Assembly (NCBI GenBank): GCA_027082925.1
Contig: JALWTD010000017.1
Location: 1 to 64,000 of the forward strand
From: Flavobacteriaceae bacterium
Lineage (GTDB): Bacteria > Bacteroidota > Bacteroidia > Flavobacteriales > Flavobacteriaceae
Direction of reading: 5' to 3'
Length of the DNA: 64,000 nt
Position numbers and translations under genes: made by a program. This document shows, in pieces, positions 25,926 through 34,469 of the stretch. The notes beneath the pieces were generated by a model. The model was not told where the DNA came from. It was given only the letters and a program-made list of their open reading frames with translations, and searched no databases. Each line of letters opens with the position of its first letter. The stretch's first letter is position 1.

Positions 25926-26858
25926 TTATTTACTCAGAACAATGGTTTTGTTATTTGCTTTTTTGTATTTTATTCCTGTTGCTTTAAATACAGATGCTAA
26001 GGCAATGTCTAAATTTTTATTGCTAAAACTTCCTGTATAAATAATAGACTCATCAATTAATTTTCTATCAAAATTAATTTTGTATTGGTCTTCCAATGCA
26101 TCTATCACATATTTTAGAGGAACGCTTCTAAAAGAACTCTCTCCTAAAATCCAAGTAGGTGCCTGTTGTGTTATTTTATCTGTTTCTTTAATTTCTCCAT
26201 TTAATATTCTAACGGCTTTTCCTGGTGTTAGAATAAAACTATTCTTGTTGTTTTTCACCTTCACTTTACCTTCGTAACAAACAACATCAAAGTAATCTTT
26301 TTTAGCAATAACGTTAAATTGAGTTCCTAACACGGTTACCGATCCCATATCGGTAATAACTGTAAAAGTACTTCCTTTTTGTACTTTAAAATAGGCTTCT
26401 CCTTTTAATTTAACTTCACGTTCTTTATTCCAACGTTTTTTATCGTAACTTATTTCAGAATTAGAATTTAAAAACACTACCGATTTATCTAGCAATGCAA
26501 TGCTTTTATGCTCTCCTATAGTTGTATTTATTAAAACGGTATTGGTTCCTATCATATTATAAATACCTATAAACAATACTATAGAAGCTGCTATTGAAAT
26601 TGCCCAATTTAAGTTAAGATTTCTAACTTTTGGCTTTTTTGTTTCTTTCTTTGCGGCTATTTTTTTCTGAATTTTTTCGAAAGTATGATCTAGAGGTGCT
26701 TCTAATTGCTCATAAAGTGCGATTCCTTTTTGCAGTTTATTGTAAGCAATAAAGTCCTCTTCAGAAACGTATTTCTTAAATTCTTCAGCAGAGATTTTTC
26801 CTTCAATCCAATCTGCTAAAAAATATTCATTGTCGTTATGTATACTATTTTTTTCCAT
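25926..26858 (-). CDS. FecR family anti-sigma factor
   Basis: A 310-residue inner-membrane regulator. It has a cytoplasmic N-terminal region (1-85, ADWIEGKISAEEFKKYV), one span at about 88-104 (NWAISIAASIVLFIGIYNM), a FecR domain (about 110-215, GEHKSIALLDKSVVFLNSNSEISY, EAYFKV, VLGTQFNV), and a C-terminal STN-like DUF4974 domain (about 240-308, FRSVPLKYVIDALEDQYKINF). It would hold the neighbouring ECF sigma factor inactive until signalled by the TonB receptor. Confidence 0.93.
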   Translation of the reverse strand: MEKNSIHNDNEYFLADWIEGKISAEEFKKYVSEEDFIAYNKLQKGIALYEQLEAPLDHTFEKIQKKIAAKKETKKPKVRNLNLNWAISIAASIVLFIGIYNMIGTNTVLINTTIGEHKSIALLDKSVVFLNSNSEISYDKKRWNKEREVKLKGEAYFKVQKGSTFTVITDMGSVTVLGTQFNVIAKKDYFDVVCYEGKVKVKNNKNSFILTPGKAVRILNGEIKETDKITQQAPTWILGESSFRSVPLKYVIDALEDQYKINFDRKLIDESIIYTGSFSNKNLDIALASVFKATGIKYKKANNKTIVLSK

Positions 26859-26914
26859 CTTTTACACTATTAATACAACTACGTTTCAAAAAACCCTACC
26901 CTACTTTTAAAATT

Positions 26915-27427
26915 TTATATTTTTCCTACCTTTTCCCTTAAAATTAATAACGCACCATGCATACGCTTTTCTACAGCTTTAACTGAAATTCCAAGCTGTT
27001 CTGCTATTTCTTTATATTTTTTCTTTTCTATTCTATTTAATAGGAATACTTCCCGTTGTTTTTCTGACAAGCCTTCTATAGCCAATTCTAGCTTCACTTG
27101 AAATTCTTTTTCTAATAGTAAAAATTCAGGAGATTCATTTGTACTATCATGAACTAAGGTAGATTGGTGTTTTCTAACTACCTGTTCATGTTTCTTTATA
27201 TTTAAAAATAAATTGTTGGCTATTGTAAATAGGTAACTCTTTACCTTATCAAAAGTAACGTTAGAACAATTATCCCACAGCTTCACAAAAGTATCTTGTA
27301 ATACATCTTCTGAAGCTTCCATATCACCAAACTTAAAATACAAGAATCTTTTTAAGTCTTTGGCATAGGTTTTAAAAACACCTTCAAAAGTTTTAGGGTT
27401 ACAAATATTATCTAGCTCTTTAATCAT
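26915..27427 (-). CDS. ECF sigma factor, FecI-like
   Basis: A 170-residue sigma-70 family protein. Region 2 is near residues 17-85 (FKTYAKDLKRFLYFKFGDMEASEDVLQDTFVKLW, then VKSYLFTIANNLFLNI). Region 4 is near 110-165 (LSEKQREVFLLNRIEKKKYKEIAEQLGISVKAVEKRMHGALLIL). It heads the sigma / FecR / TonB-receptor unit and probably drives its own expression once released. The calcium-repeat lipoprotein gene is transcribed divergently from a shared 132 nt gap, so it is a candidate target. Confidence 0.93.
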   Translation of the reverse strand: MIKELDNICNPKTFEGVFKTYAKDLKRFLYFKFGDMEASEDVLQDTFVKLWDNCSNVTFDKVKSYLFTIANNLFLNIKKHEQVVRKHQSTLVHDSTNESPEFLLLEKEFQVKLELAIEGLSEKQREVFLLNRIEKKKYKEIAEQLGISVKAVEKRMHGALLILREKVGKI

Positions 27428-27559
27428 ATAGGTTTTATTGGCCGCTCAAAATTAATAAAAAAAAATGAGTAGGGTTTTTTTTTTGGTAGTTGTTTTATAT
27501 GTGATTCGACGAAAAACGAAATTATTTAAAAATTTATAAAACGATTAAAATCACAAAAA

Positions 27560-28495
27560 ATGAAAAATTTAAAATTTACCTTACTTAGTTTAGTTGTAAC
27601 ATTAGCAACTATTTCATGTACAAACGACCAAGCAACTGTTGATGAACAATTAGTTCCTGAGCAAACTACCGAAAGCGCAACTGCCAGAACAGTAACTCAA
27701 TCTTTAACCTCACACGTAAACACACAAAGTAGTACTGTAACAAATACAACTAATGTAGAAAACGGTATGCAATTCGATTTTTGTTTTGATTTTGTATATC
27801 CTGTAACATTATTATACAACAACGGTACAGACGTAATTGTAAATGGTGTAGATGATTTAGCAAATATTGTTGCTTCAACAACAGACGCCTTATATATTAC
27901 CGGCATTGCATTTCCTTTTGATGTAACTTCAAACGGAACTGTACAAACAATTAAAGATGAAGCTGAATTTCAAACATTAATAAACAGTTGTGATACTGAT
28001 AATGATGGAACTCCTAACTACCAAGATGCTGATGATGATGGTGATGGTATTGCTGATGTAGATGAAGATGTAGATGGTGACGGTGACTATATTAACGATG
28101 ATACTGATGGTGACGGAACTCCAAATTATGTTGATACAGATTCTGACAACGACGGAGCTTCAGATAGCAGCGAAGATGCAAACGGAGATGGTGATGCTAC
28201 AAACGATGATACTGACGGTGACGGAACTCCTGATTATTTAGATACCGATTCTGATAACGATGGTGTAGATGATGCTAACGAAGATACAAATGGTGATGGT
28301 GACCCAAGTAATGATGATACCGATGGTGACGGAACTCCTGATTATTTAGATACTGACTCTGATGATGACGGAATACCTGACGGAGAAGATAGTGATAGCA
28401 ACGGAAGTGGAAGTGACAGTGACGGAGGAACAACTGATAATGATGGAAGTGACACTGACAATGACGGAAGTAGCACAACAGGTAGAAATGGTTAA
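27560..28495 (+). CDS. Lipoprotein with Asp-rich thrombospondin-type-3-like calcium repeats
   Basis: A 311-residue lipoprotein (signal to Cys20, LATISC). The N-terminal half (to about 140) is a soluble domain with no family recognised. It is followed by about 120 residues of DxDxDGxxD repeats: DTDGDGTPDYLDTDSDNDG occurs nearly unchanged several times, with spacers such as SSEDANGDGD. This is the TSP3/dockerin-like calcium-binding pattern. The last 35 residues are Ser/Gly/Asp-rich. It may be a surface-anchored, calcium-stiffened stalk. It lies divergent to the FecI-like sigma gene. Confidence 0.8.
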   Translation: MKNLKFTLLSLVVTLATISCTNDQATVDEQLVPEQTTESATARTVTQSLTSHVNTQSSTVTNTTNVENGMQFDFCFDFVYPVTLLYNNGTDVIVNGVDDLANIVASTTDALYITGIAFPFDVTSNGTVQTIKDEAEFQTLINSCDTDNDGTPNYQDADDDGDGIADVDEDVDGDGDYINDDTDGDGTPNYVDTDSDNDGASDSSEDANGDGDATNDDTDGDGTPDYLDTDSDNDGVDDANEDTNGDGDPSNDDTDGDGTPDYLDTDSDDDGIPDGEDSDSNGSGSDSDGGTTDNDGSDTDNDGSSTTGRNG

Positions 28496-28547
28496 GTAAG
28501 AAAAATCATTGTTTAATTGTACAGCCCAAGATTAAACCTGTTTTGTT

Positions 28548-28593
28548 CAAAAAAAGATCTGTCTAAAATTTATTTTAGACGGTCTTTTTTAAA
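28548..28593 (+). terminator. Intrinsic terminator
   Basis: A long stem, AAAAAAGATCTGTCTAAAA with TTTTAGACGGTCTTTTTT, lies 53 nt after the calcium-repeat lipoprotein gene. Confidence 0.85.
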
Positions 28594-28675
28594 AGTAAAT
28601 CTTTTATTACATTAGTGTTAAAATTGCACCTGTACGCTAAACTTTTATTTTCTACGTTTAAATTAAAAACATATT

Positions 28676-29110
28676 ATGGCAAAAAAAATCATTTTAAGCT
28701 GCTTATTTTTATTAGCAGTAGTTAGTGCAAATAGCCAAAATTGGCATCAAAACTTTGAAAAAGCTAAAAAAGAAGCTTCAGAAAAAAACAAAAAAATAAT
28801 ACTTGTTTTTCAAGGATCAGACTGGTGTGCGCCTTGTATAAAACTCGATAAAGAAATTTGGAGTACCGATGTGTTTAAAGCATATGCTAAAAAACATTAC
28901 GTAATGCTTAAAGCTGATTTTCCGAGAAAAAAGAAAAACAGATTAACTGCAGAACAACAACAAATGAACAATATGCTTATGGAAAAATACAATAATAAAG
29001 GATACTTCCCATATGTTGTTGTACTAGATAAAAACGGTACTTTTTTAGGAAGCACAGGCTATAAAAAAATATCACCTAAAGAATATATTAAACTATTAGA
29101 TTCGTTCTAA
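28676..29110 (+). CDS. Secreted thioredoxin-like protein
   Basis: A 144-residue protein with a signal peptide (ending SANSQ near 21) and a thioredoxin fold of the DUF255/TlpA-like subgroup. It shows KKIILVFQGSDWCAPCIKLDKEIW with redox Cys51/Cys54, and a cis-proline region YFPYVVVLDKNGTFLG. It probably acts on disulfides in the periplasm. It leads a tight operon with ApbE, a DUF4266 lipoprotein and a DUF3570 barrel, all exported, so it may keep cysteines of the DUF4266 protein reduced or oxidised. Confidence 0.88.
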   Translation: MAKKIILSCLFLLAVVSANSQNWHQNFEKAKKEASEKNKKIILVFQGSDWCAPCIKLDKEIWSTDVFKAYAKKHYVMLKADFPRKKKNRLTAEQQQMNNMLMEKYNNKGYFPYVVVLDKNGTFLGSTGYKKISPKEYIKLLDSF

Positions 29111-29118
29111 AATTCCCC

Positions 29119-30105
29119 ATGAAAAAATATCTCTTATATCTTATTGCTAGTATTACGTTAACAAATTGTGTAAATGCACAAGAAATATATAGACGTACCC
29201 TTAAATTAATGGGCAGTAGATTTGATATTTCTGTAGTTGCAAATAACAGTAGTGAAGCCGATGCTTTTATTGACTTAGCTGTTCAGGAAATTACACGCAT
29301 AGAAAAAATAATTTCATCTTGGGATCCTAACTCTCAAACTTCTTTAATTATAAAAAATGCAGGTATAAAACCTGTAAAAGTAAGCAAAGAATTGTTTGAC
29401 CTAATTAATAGGTCTTTAGCCATTTCAAAGCTTACAGATGGTGCTTTTGATATTAGCTACGCATCTATGGATAAAATTTGGAAGTTTGACGGAAGCCTTA
29501 AAACAATGCCTTCTCCTGAAGCGATTAAAGCTTCAGTAGCCAAAGTAGGTTACCACAATATTATTCTTGATAAAGATAAACAAACCGTTTATTTAAAATT
29601 AAAGGGTATGAAAATTGGTTTTGGAGCTATTGGCAAAGGATACGCCGCAGACAAAGCAAAACAACTCCTTATATCTAAAGGTGTAAAAGCTGGAATTATT
29701 AATGCTTCTGGAGATATGAATACCTGGGGAAAACAGCCAAACGGAAAAGATTGGACTGTTGCCATTACAAATCCGCTAAATAAACATAACTCCTTCGCTA
29801 TTTTACCAATTACAAATGAAGCTGTGGTAACATCTGGAAATTATGAAAAATACGTAACCTTTAACGGTAAACGCTATACACATATTATTGATCCTAGAAC
29901 AGGATACCCTTCAAGCGGTATAACCAGTGTAACAGTATTTGCACCTAAAGCAGAACTTGCCGATGCATTGGCAACTTCCATTTTTGTAATGGGCCCGGAA
30001 GTAGGAATTAACAGAATAAATCAACTCCCAAAAATAGAATGCATCATTATAGATGATAAAGGGAAAATAATAACATCAAAACACATAAATATTAACAAAT
30101 TATGA
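29119..30105 (+). CDS. apbE: FAD:protein FMN transferase (ApbE family)
   Basis: A 328-residue exported enzyme (signal or lipoprotein-like, TNCVNAQ) that attaches FMN to Ser/Thr of target proteins. Landmarks are LMGSRFDISVV, DISYASMDKIWKFDG, IGFGAIGKGYAADKAKQLL (FAD site), NASGDMNTWG, YTHIIDPRTGYPSSGITSVTV and the metal-binding ADALATSIFVMG. No DUF4266 or DUF3570 protein is a known flavin acceptor, so the target here is open. It begins 8 nt after the thioredoxin gene and overlaps the next start. Confidence 0.93.
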   Translation: MKKYLLYLIASITLTNCVNAQEIYRRTLKLMGSRFDISVVANNSSEADAFIDLAVQEITRIEKIISSWDPNSQTSLIIKNAGIKPVKVSKELFDLINRSLAISKLTDGAFDISYASMDKIWKFDGSLKTMPSPEAIKASVAKVGYHNIILDKDKQTVYLKLKGMKIGFGAIGKGYAADKAKQLLISKGVKAGIINASGDMNTWGKQPNGKDWTVAITNPLNKHNSFAILPITNEAVVTSGNYEKYVTFNGKRYTHIIDPRTGYPSSGITSVTVFAPKAELADALATSIFVMGPEVGINRINQLPKIECIIIDDKGKIITSKHININKL

Positions 30106-30308
30106 AAAGAATAACAATGCTTTTAGTAATAGCTTCTCTAACGTCATGCGTTGCCGTTAAGGAATACGAAAAAGTTTATATTAACGACCCTGATATGGTT
30201 TTAGCAGCAAAAAAATCATATAAATTTGAAACTAGTTTTCAGGTATATAGAGAAGCTGCTTCTGGTGCAAACGGAGGAAAAGCCGGCGGAGGATGCGGTT
30301 GTAACTAA
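30102..30308 (+). CDS. DUF4266 small lipoprotein with C-terminal GGGCGCN
   Basis: A 68-residue lipoprotein: MKRITMLLVIASLTSC with the lipidated Cys16, an acidic/Tyr segment (EYEKVYINDPDM), EAASGANGGKAGG and a final GCGCN. The conserved Cys-Gly-Cys end and a position always next to ApbE and DUF3570 genes, as I recall, define DUF4266. The terminal cysteines could bind a metal, be modified, or carry a cofactor. It overlaps the ApbE stop by ATGA, implying coupled synthesis. Function unknown. Confidence 0.85.
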   Translation: MKRITMLLVIASLTSCVAVKEYEKVYINDPDMVLAAKKSYKFETSFQVYREAASGANGGKAGGGCGCN

Positions 30309-30320
30309 AAAATATATTTC

Positions 30321-31763
30321 ATGAAAAAAATAGCAATCTTAGCAATACTTTTAATTTCACAAATGGGTTTTTCCCAAGATGGTGGAAATGAATACAAAAA
30401 AAGAGTTTTAGAGACAGCTGAAGTAGATGTTATTTCAAGTTTTTATGCTCAAGATGGAGATAATGCATCTGTTACCGGAGGTATTGGGACAGAGCAGTTA
30501 ACCGATTTTGCAACAGATATCTCTGTAGCAATCCCTTTAAATGCAGATGATGTGTTTACTATTGATGCTACTATATCTGCATACACATCGGCTTCTTCTA
30601 GTAACTTAGACCCTTTCGATTCTTCGGGAGCTTCTAGAACTGGTGGAGATGATGATGATAGATCTTATAAAAGCACCGCTGCTATTACGGGAAGCCCTTG
30701 GGTAGAATCTACCGGAGCTTCTAAAAGTGATGTGTGGGCCAACGGTATTTTAAGTTGGAGTCATTCTTCTGCTGATAGAAATACCATTGCAGGAGCTACT
30801 GTAAGTTTTGCTTCGGAGTTTGACTACACTTCGTTTGGATTTGGTGGAAATTTCACAAAATTATTTAACCAACAAAATACTGAAGTAGGTGTTAAAGCCA
30901 ATATTTATTTAGATAAATGGGATCCTAGATATCCAACAGAACTCGATTCGTACATAGAAGCGGGCGGAAACCTAAATAGCGGTTTCTTTTCTCTAATTGA
31001 TATTTTAGATGAAAATGGGAATGTAATCAACAAAAATGGGACAAATGTGTGGAGCCCTTTTAATACCGATTTAGTGACTGATACCAAAAGGAACACTTAT
31101 TCTTTGTCTGTTAGTTTTTCACAAATTTTAAGTAAAAAAGCTCAAATATCGTTATTTGTTGATTTGGTTCAACAAAGTGGTTGGCTCTCGAACCCAATGC
31201 AGCGAGTTTATTTTGCAGATAGAAGTAACTACTTTGTTGGTAATGCCTCTAGTATAAACAACTATACTTCGGCAACCAATACAGATGTATTTCAATTGTC
31301 TGATGATATTGAACGCTTGCCAGATACAAGAACAAAAATTCCTATTGGAGCACGTTTTAATTACTACTTTAATGAATTTTTAGCATTAAGAACGTATTAT
31401 AGGTATTATCAAGATGATTGGGGCATTGTTGCACACACTGTAGACTTTGAATTGCCAATAAAAATCTCAGATAAGTTTACATTATACCCGTCATATAGGT
31501 ATTACACACAAACTGCGGCAGACTATTTTGCACCTTTTGACCAGCACCTTTCAACAGAAACGTTCTACACATCTGATTACGATTTATCTAAATTTAACTC
31601 TAACCAATATGGTTTTGGAATTGGATATACAGATATTTTCACAAAGTTCCACATCTCAAAATTTGGATTAAAAAGTATAGATTTAAAATATAGCTCATAC
31701 GAAAGAAATACAGGCTTAAAAGCCGGTATTGTATCTGCCGGATTTAAATTTGTACTAGATTAA
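30321..31763 (+). CDS. DUF3570 outer-membrane beta-barrel protein
   Basis: A 480-residue protein with a signal peptide (ending GFSQD near 20) and many amphipathic strands. It starts VLETAEVDVISSFYAQDGDNASVTGGIGTEQLTDFATDISV and ends VSAGFKFVLD. These are DUF3570 hallmarks: an outer-membrane barrel of unknown function. It is the last gene of the thioredoxin/ApbE/DUF4266 operon, 12 nt after the small lipoprotein, and may present that lipoprotein or its product at the surface. A double hairpin follows. Confidence 0.87.
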   Translation: MKKIAILAILLISQMGFSQDGGNEYKKRVLETAEVDVISSFYAQDGDNASVTGGIGTEQLTDFATDISVAIPLNADDVFTIDATISAYTSASSSNLDPFDSSGASRTGGDDDDRSYKSTAAITGSPWVESTGASKSDVWANGILSWSHSSADRNTIAGATVSFASEFDYTSFGFGGNFTKLFNQQNTEVGVKANIYLDKWDPRYPTELDSYIEAGGNLNSGFFSLIDILDENGNVINKNGTNVWSPFNTDLVTDTKRNTYSLSVSFSQILSKKAQISLFVDLVQQSGWLSNPMQRVYFADRSNYFVGNASSINNYTSATNTDVFQLSDDIERLPDTRTKIPIGARFNYYFNEFLALRTYYRYYQDDWGIVAHTVDFELPIKISDKFTLYPSYRYYTQTAADYFAPFDQHLSTETFYTSDYDLSKFNSNQYGFGIGYTDIFTKFHISKFGLKSIDLKYSSYERNTGLKAGIVSAGFKFVLD

Positions 31764-31809
31764 ATTTTATATTACTAGCTAAAAAAAGATAACTTAAAAA
31801 GTTATCCAT

Positions 31810-31842
31810 AAAAAGACTTTCTACTTGTAGGAAGTCTTTTTT
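31810..31842 (+). terminator. Intrinsic terminator after the DUF3570 gene
   Basis: AAAAAGACTTTCTAC and GTAGGAAGTCTTTTTT form a long stem with a T-tail. A smaller hairpin (GATAACTT / AAGTTATC) sits just before it, at about 31788-31806. Confidence 0.85.
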
Positions 31843-31844
31843 AT

Positions 31845-32609
31845 TTAAATCGTAAAACTCAAACCATCATAAGCTAAAAAAACATGTTTAGGCAATGTTT
31901 TTTCCACTTTGGCATGAAACCCTAAATGATGACTTATATGAGTGAGGTACGCTTTTTTAGGCTTTAGTTCCTCTATAAGTGCAAGTGCTTCATTTAAGCT
32001 CAAATGAGAGTGATGTTCCTTATGTCTAACAGTGCTTAATATTAATACATCTAAGTTTAAAAGTTTTCTTTTTTCTTCACCTTCAATCTTTTTAACATCC
32101 GTTAAATAGGCAACTTTACCAAACCTAAATCCAAGTATTTTTAACTTGCCATGCAGTACTTCTACAGGTATTACCTTTAAATTTCCAATAAAAAACGGGG
32201 TGGTTTTAGAAAGTTCGTGCTGTACAACACTTGGTGCTCCCGGATACTTATTTTTATCATTAAAAATATAGTCAAACCGGTTACTCAAATACGTTAAAAC
32301 TCGTTGTTGCGCATAGATTGGAACAGCTCCTAACTGAAAGCTAAATGGCCTAATATCATCTAACCCTGCTGTATGATCGGCATGTTCATGAGTAAATAAG
32401 ATACCATCAATTTTTGTAACATTTTCGCGAAGCATCTGATACCTAAAGTCTGGACCACAATCAACCACATAACTATAAGTATCCCATTCAATTAATATAG
32501 AAACTCGCAACCGCTTATCTCTTTTATCGGAAGATAAACACACAGGGTGATTACTTCCTATTACAGGAATTCCTTGAGATGTTCCGGTGCCTAAAAATGT
32601 AATTTTCAA
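31845..32609 (-). CDS. MBL-fold metallo-hydrolase, PhnP-like
   Basis: A 254-residue metallo-beta-lactamase-fold hydrolase. It starts MKITFLGTGTSQGIPVIG, with the metal-binding FTHEHADHTAGLDDIRPF (HxHxDH), VLHG, YLTDVK and a late HISHHLG histidine. This layout matches PhnP-type cyclic phosphodiesterases and related enzymes found across Bacteroidota. No phosphonate genes are near, so the substrate is open. It converges on the DUF3570 operon, sharing its terminator region. Confidence 0.85.
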   Translation of the reverse strand: MKITFLGTGTSQGIPVIGSNHPVCLSSDKRDKRLRVSILIEWDTYSYVVDCGPDFRYQMLRENVTKIDGILFTHEHADHTAGLDDIRPFSFQLGAVPIYAQQRVLTYLSNRFDYIFNDKNKYPGAPSVVQHELSKTTPFFIGNLKVIPVEVLHGKLKILGFRFGKVAYLTDVKKIEGEEKRKLLNLDVLILSTVRHKEHHSHLSLNEALALIEELKPKKAYLTHISHHLGFHAKVEKTLPKHVFLAYDGLSFTI

Positions 32610-32827
32610 AACGTGCTTAATTTTTGATAAAAATACAAGTATTCTTTAAAATTCTAGCTTTTTTTAAAGATTTAAAAATACCAACCTTTCAAGTATTTGT
32701 AACAAATATTACATAATTTATATTAAAAATTAAAAATAGTATCAAATACTTAAAAATGTGATTTTTATCAACTTTTATATTCAAATATCTATATATCTTT
32801 ATAGTGATAATTTTTAGCGTATTAGAA

Positions 32828-32966
32828 ATGAAAGTATATCAACCAAACCATATGTTAAGTGTAGCAGTGTTGATTGTTGTTTCAGACATAGTACGCCGTG
32901 TTTTCTCAGTTATAAGAAACACCTCTGCAATAAAAACTAGCCGTCATGCTAGTTTTCTTTTTATAC
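32828..32966 (+). promoter_or_regulatory. Candidate leader region with attenuator-like hairpins before the transhydrogenase genes
   Basis: This lies in the 436 nt gap before the transhydrogenase operon. A short frame from ATG 32828 is rich in Val/Ile/Leu codons (LSVAVLIVVSDIV). A hairpin GTGTTTTC/GAAACAC lies at 32898-32922, followed by an intrinsic-terminator-like hairpin AAAACTAGC / GCTAGTTTT with a T-rich tail (32933-32966). A -7-like TATCTTTA is present near 32795. This could be an attenuator leader or a small RNA. The frame itself runs on to 33049, so peptide coding is unproven. The rest of the gap holds nothing recognisable. Confidence 0.4.
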
Positions 32967-33045
32967 CATCATTTCGAATTTTTTTCCAAACTAAACATTT
33001 GGACATATTATCATATTCAATTTTACTTAATAAAACTATATATTT

Positions 33046-34158
33046 ATGAAAATAGGCATATTAAAAGAAACGCAAAAAGGCGAAAAACGTGTAGCCCTTT
33101 CACCAAACATTGCCAAACAGCTTATAGATAAAGGTTTCGAAGTATTAATTGAAGAAGATGCCGGAGCATCATCTTCTTTTAAAAATTCTGACTATAAAAA
33201 CATTGGTGCTGTTGTTGAAAAAAGAGGCGTTGTTTTCAAAGAAGCCGACGTGCTTGTTAAAATCAATCCTTTTGACGAAGATGATTTAAAACTCGTGAAT
33301 AAAGGACAAGTGTTAATGAGTCAACTATTCCATAAATCACATCCAGAACTAATGAAAAAAATAGCAGAAAAAGGAGCAACTGCCTTTTCTATGGATGCGA
33401 TGCCTCGAATTTCCAGAGCACAAGATATGGACGTATTAAGTTCTCAAAATAACTTAGCCGGATATAAAGCCGTTATTTTAGGAGCATACGAAATGACAAA
33501 AATATTTCCTCTTATGATGACTGCTGCCGGTACAATTACTCCTTCTAAAGTACTTGTTTACGGTGTTGGAGTTGCCGGATTACAAGCCATAGCAACAGCT
33601 AAAAGATTAGGAGCTGTTGTTGAAGCAACAGATATAAGATTAGAAACCAAAGAACAAGCAGAATCACTTGGTGCAAAATTTATAACCGTAGATAACAACG
33701 GCGAACAATCTGAAGGAGGATATGCTAAAGAAGCCTCTGAAGACTACGCACGAAGACAAAGAGAAGCTGTAAATAAATCGCTATTCCAAGCCGATTTGGT
33801 AATTACAACAGCAATGGTTCCCGGAAGAAAATCGCCTGTACTTATTACTGAAGAACAAGTAAAACAAATGAAAAACGGTGCCGTAATTATAGATTTAGCT
33901 GCGGCTCAAGGTGGTAACTGCGAACTAAGTAAAATAAATAAAACAGTTGTTAAACATGGCGTTAAAATAATTGGTACAACAATTTCTCCTGAAAGTGTTT
34001 CAACCAACGCAAGTGATTTATACGCAAAAAACATGTACAACTTTATTATACATCTTACAGAAGACAATAAGTTTAAATGGGATTTAGAAGATGAAATCAC
34101 CGATGAAACTTTAATTGTACATAACGGAAAAATTAGAAAAAACGGAAAAACTAAATAA
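33046..34158 (+). CDS. pntA: NAD(P) transhydrogenase, alpha subunit part 1 (NAD-binding)
   Basis: A 370-residue soluble domain I of proton-translocating transhydrogenase, moving hydride between NADH and NADP+. The family signatures are IGILKETQKGEKRVALSP and a Rossmann site VLVYGVGVAGLQAIATAKRLGAVVEATDIR, with the mobile-loop region near VITTAMVPGRKSPVLITEEQV. As in many bacteria the alpha subunit is split: this gene lacks membrane spans and ends before the C-terminal membrane part, encoded 3 nt downstream. Confidence 0.95.
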   Translation: MKIGILKETQKGEKRVALSPNIAKQLIDKGFEVLIEEDAGASSSFKNSDYKNIGAVVEKRGVVFKEADVLVKINPFDEDDLKLVNKGQVLMSQLFHKSHPELMKKIAEKGATAFSMDAMPRISRAQDMDVLSSQNNLAGYKAVILGAYEMTKIFPLMMTAAGTITPSKVLVYGVGVAGLQAIATAKRLGAVVEATDIRLETKEQAESLGAKFITVDNNGEQSEGGYAKEASEDYARRQREAVNKSLFQADLVITTAMVPGRKSPVLITEEQVKQMKNGAVIIDLAAAQGGNCELSKINKTVVKHGVKIIGTTISPESVSTNASDLYAKNMYNFIIHLTEDNKFKWDLEDEITDETLIVHNGKIRKNGKTK

Positions 34159-34160
34159 AT

Positions 34161-34469
34161 ATGACTGAATTAATAGATTTTATTAGCAATAACCTCCAAA
34201 TGATATACATCGTAATTTTGATGATTTTTGTTGGAGTAGAAGTAATTGGTCACGTTCCGGCTGTATTACACACACCCTTAATGTCGGGTGCAAACGCAAT
34301 TCATGGCGTTGTAATTATTGGTGCAATATTAGTAATGTTAGGTGCTGATCCTGAAAACAAACTGGCACTTTCTCTAGGATTTGTAGCCGTATTATTAGGA
34401 ACGTTAAACGTGGTTGGTGGATTTGTTGTTACCGACCGCATGTTAGAAATGTTTAAAAAGAAAAAATAA
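34161..34469 (+). CDS. NAD(P) transhydrogenase, alpha subunit part 2 (membrane)
   Basis: A 102-residue protein with three to four spans, corresponding to the C-terminal membrane segment of PntA. It contains VGVEVIGHVPAVLHTPLMSGANAIHGVVIIGAI, a conserved transhydrogenase stretch. It starts 3 nt after part 1 and its stop touches the PntB start, so the three subunits are made together. It contributes to the proton channel. Confidence 0.93.
   Translation: MTELIDFISNNLQMIYIVILMIFVGVEVIGHVPAVLHTPLMSGANAIHGVVIIGAILVMLGADPENKLALSLGFVAVLLGTLNVVGGFVVTDRMLEMFKKKK

Noticed and set aside
27973-28430. Possible tandem DNA repeat or CRISPR-like array in the Asp-repeat region
   Set aside because: The repetition follows codons for a calcium-binding protein motif; there are no spacers and the frame stays open.
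28275-28478. Minus-strand His/Tyr-rich ORF
   Set aside because: It is the antisense of the GAT/GAC-rich calcium repeats, so its composition is an artefact.
28676-31763. Copper-peptide (RiPP) biosynthesis as an explanation for the ApbE operon
   Set aside because: No radical SAM, MNIO or other peptide-modifying enzyme is present; only the CGC tail suggested it.
32804-33049. 81-codon ORF whose stop overlaps the transhydrogenase start
   Set aside because: As a whole protein it is not convincing: it runs through a terminator-like hairpin and has no family features. Only its first part was kept, as a possible leader.
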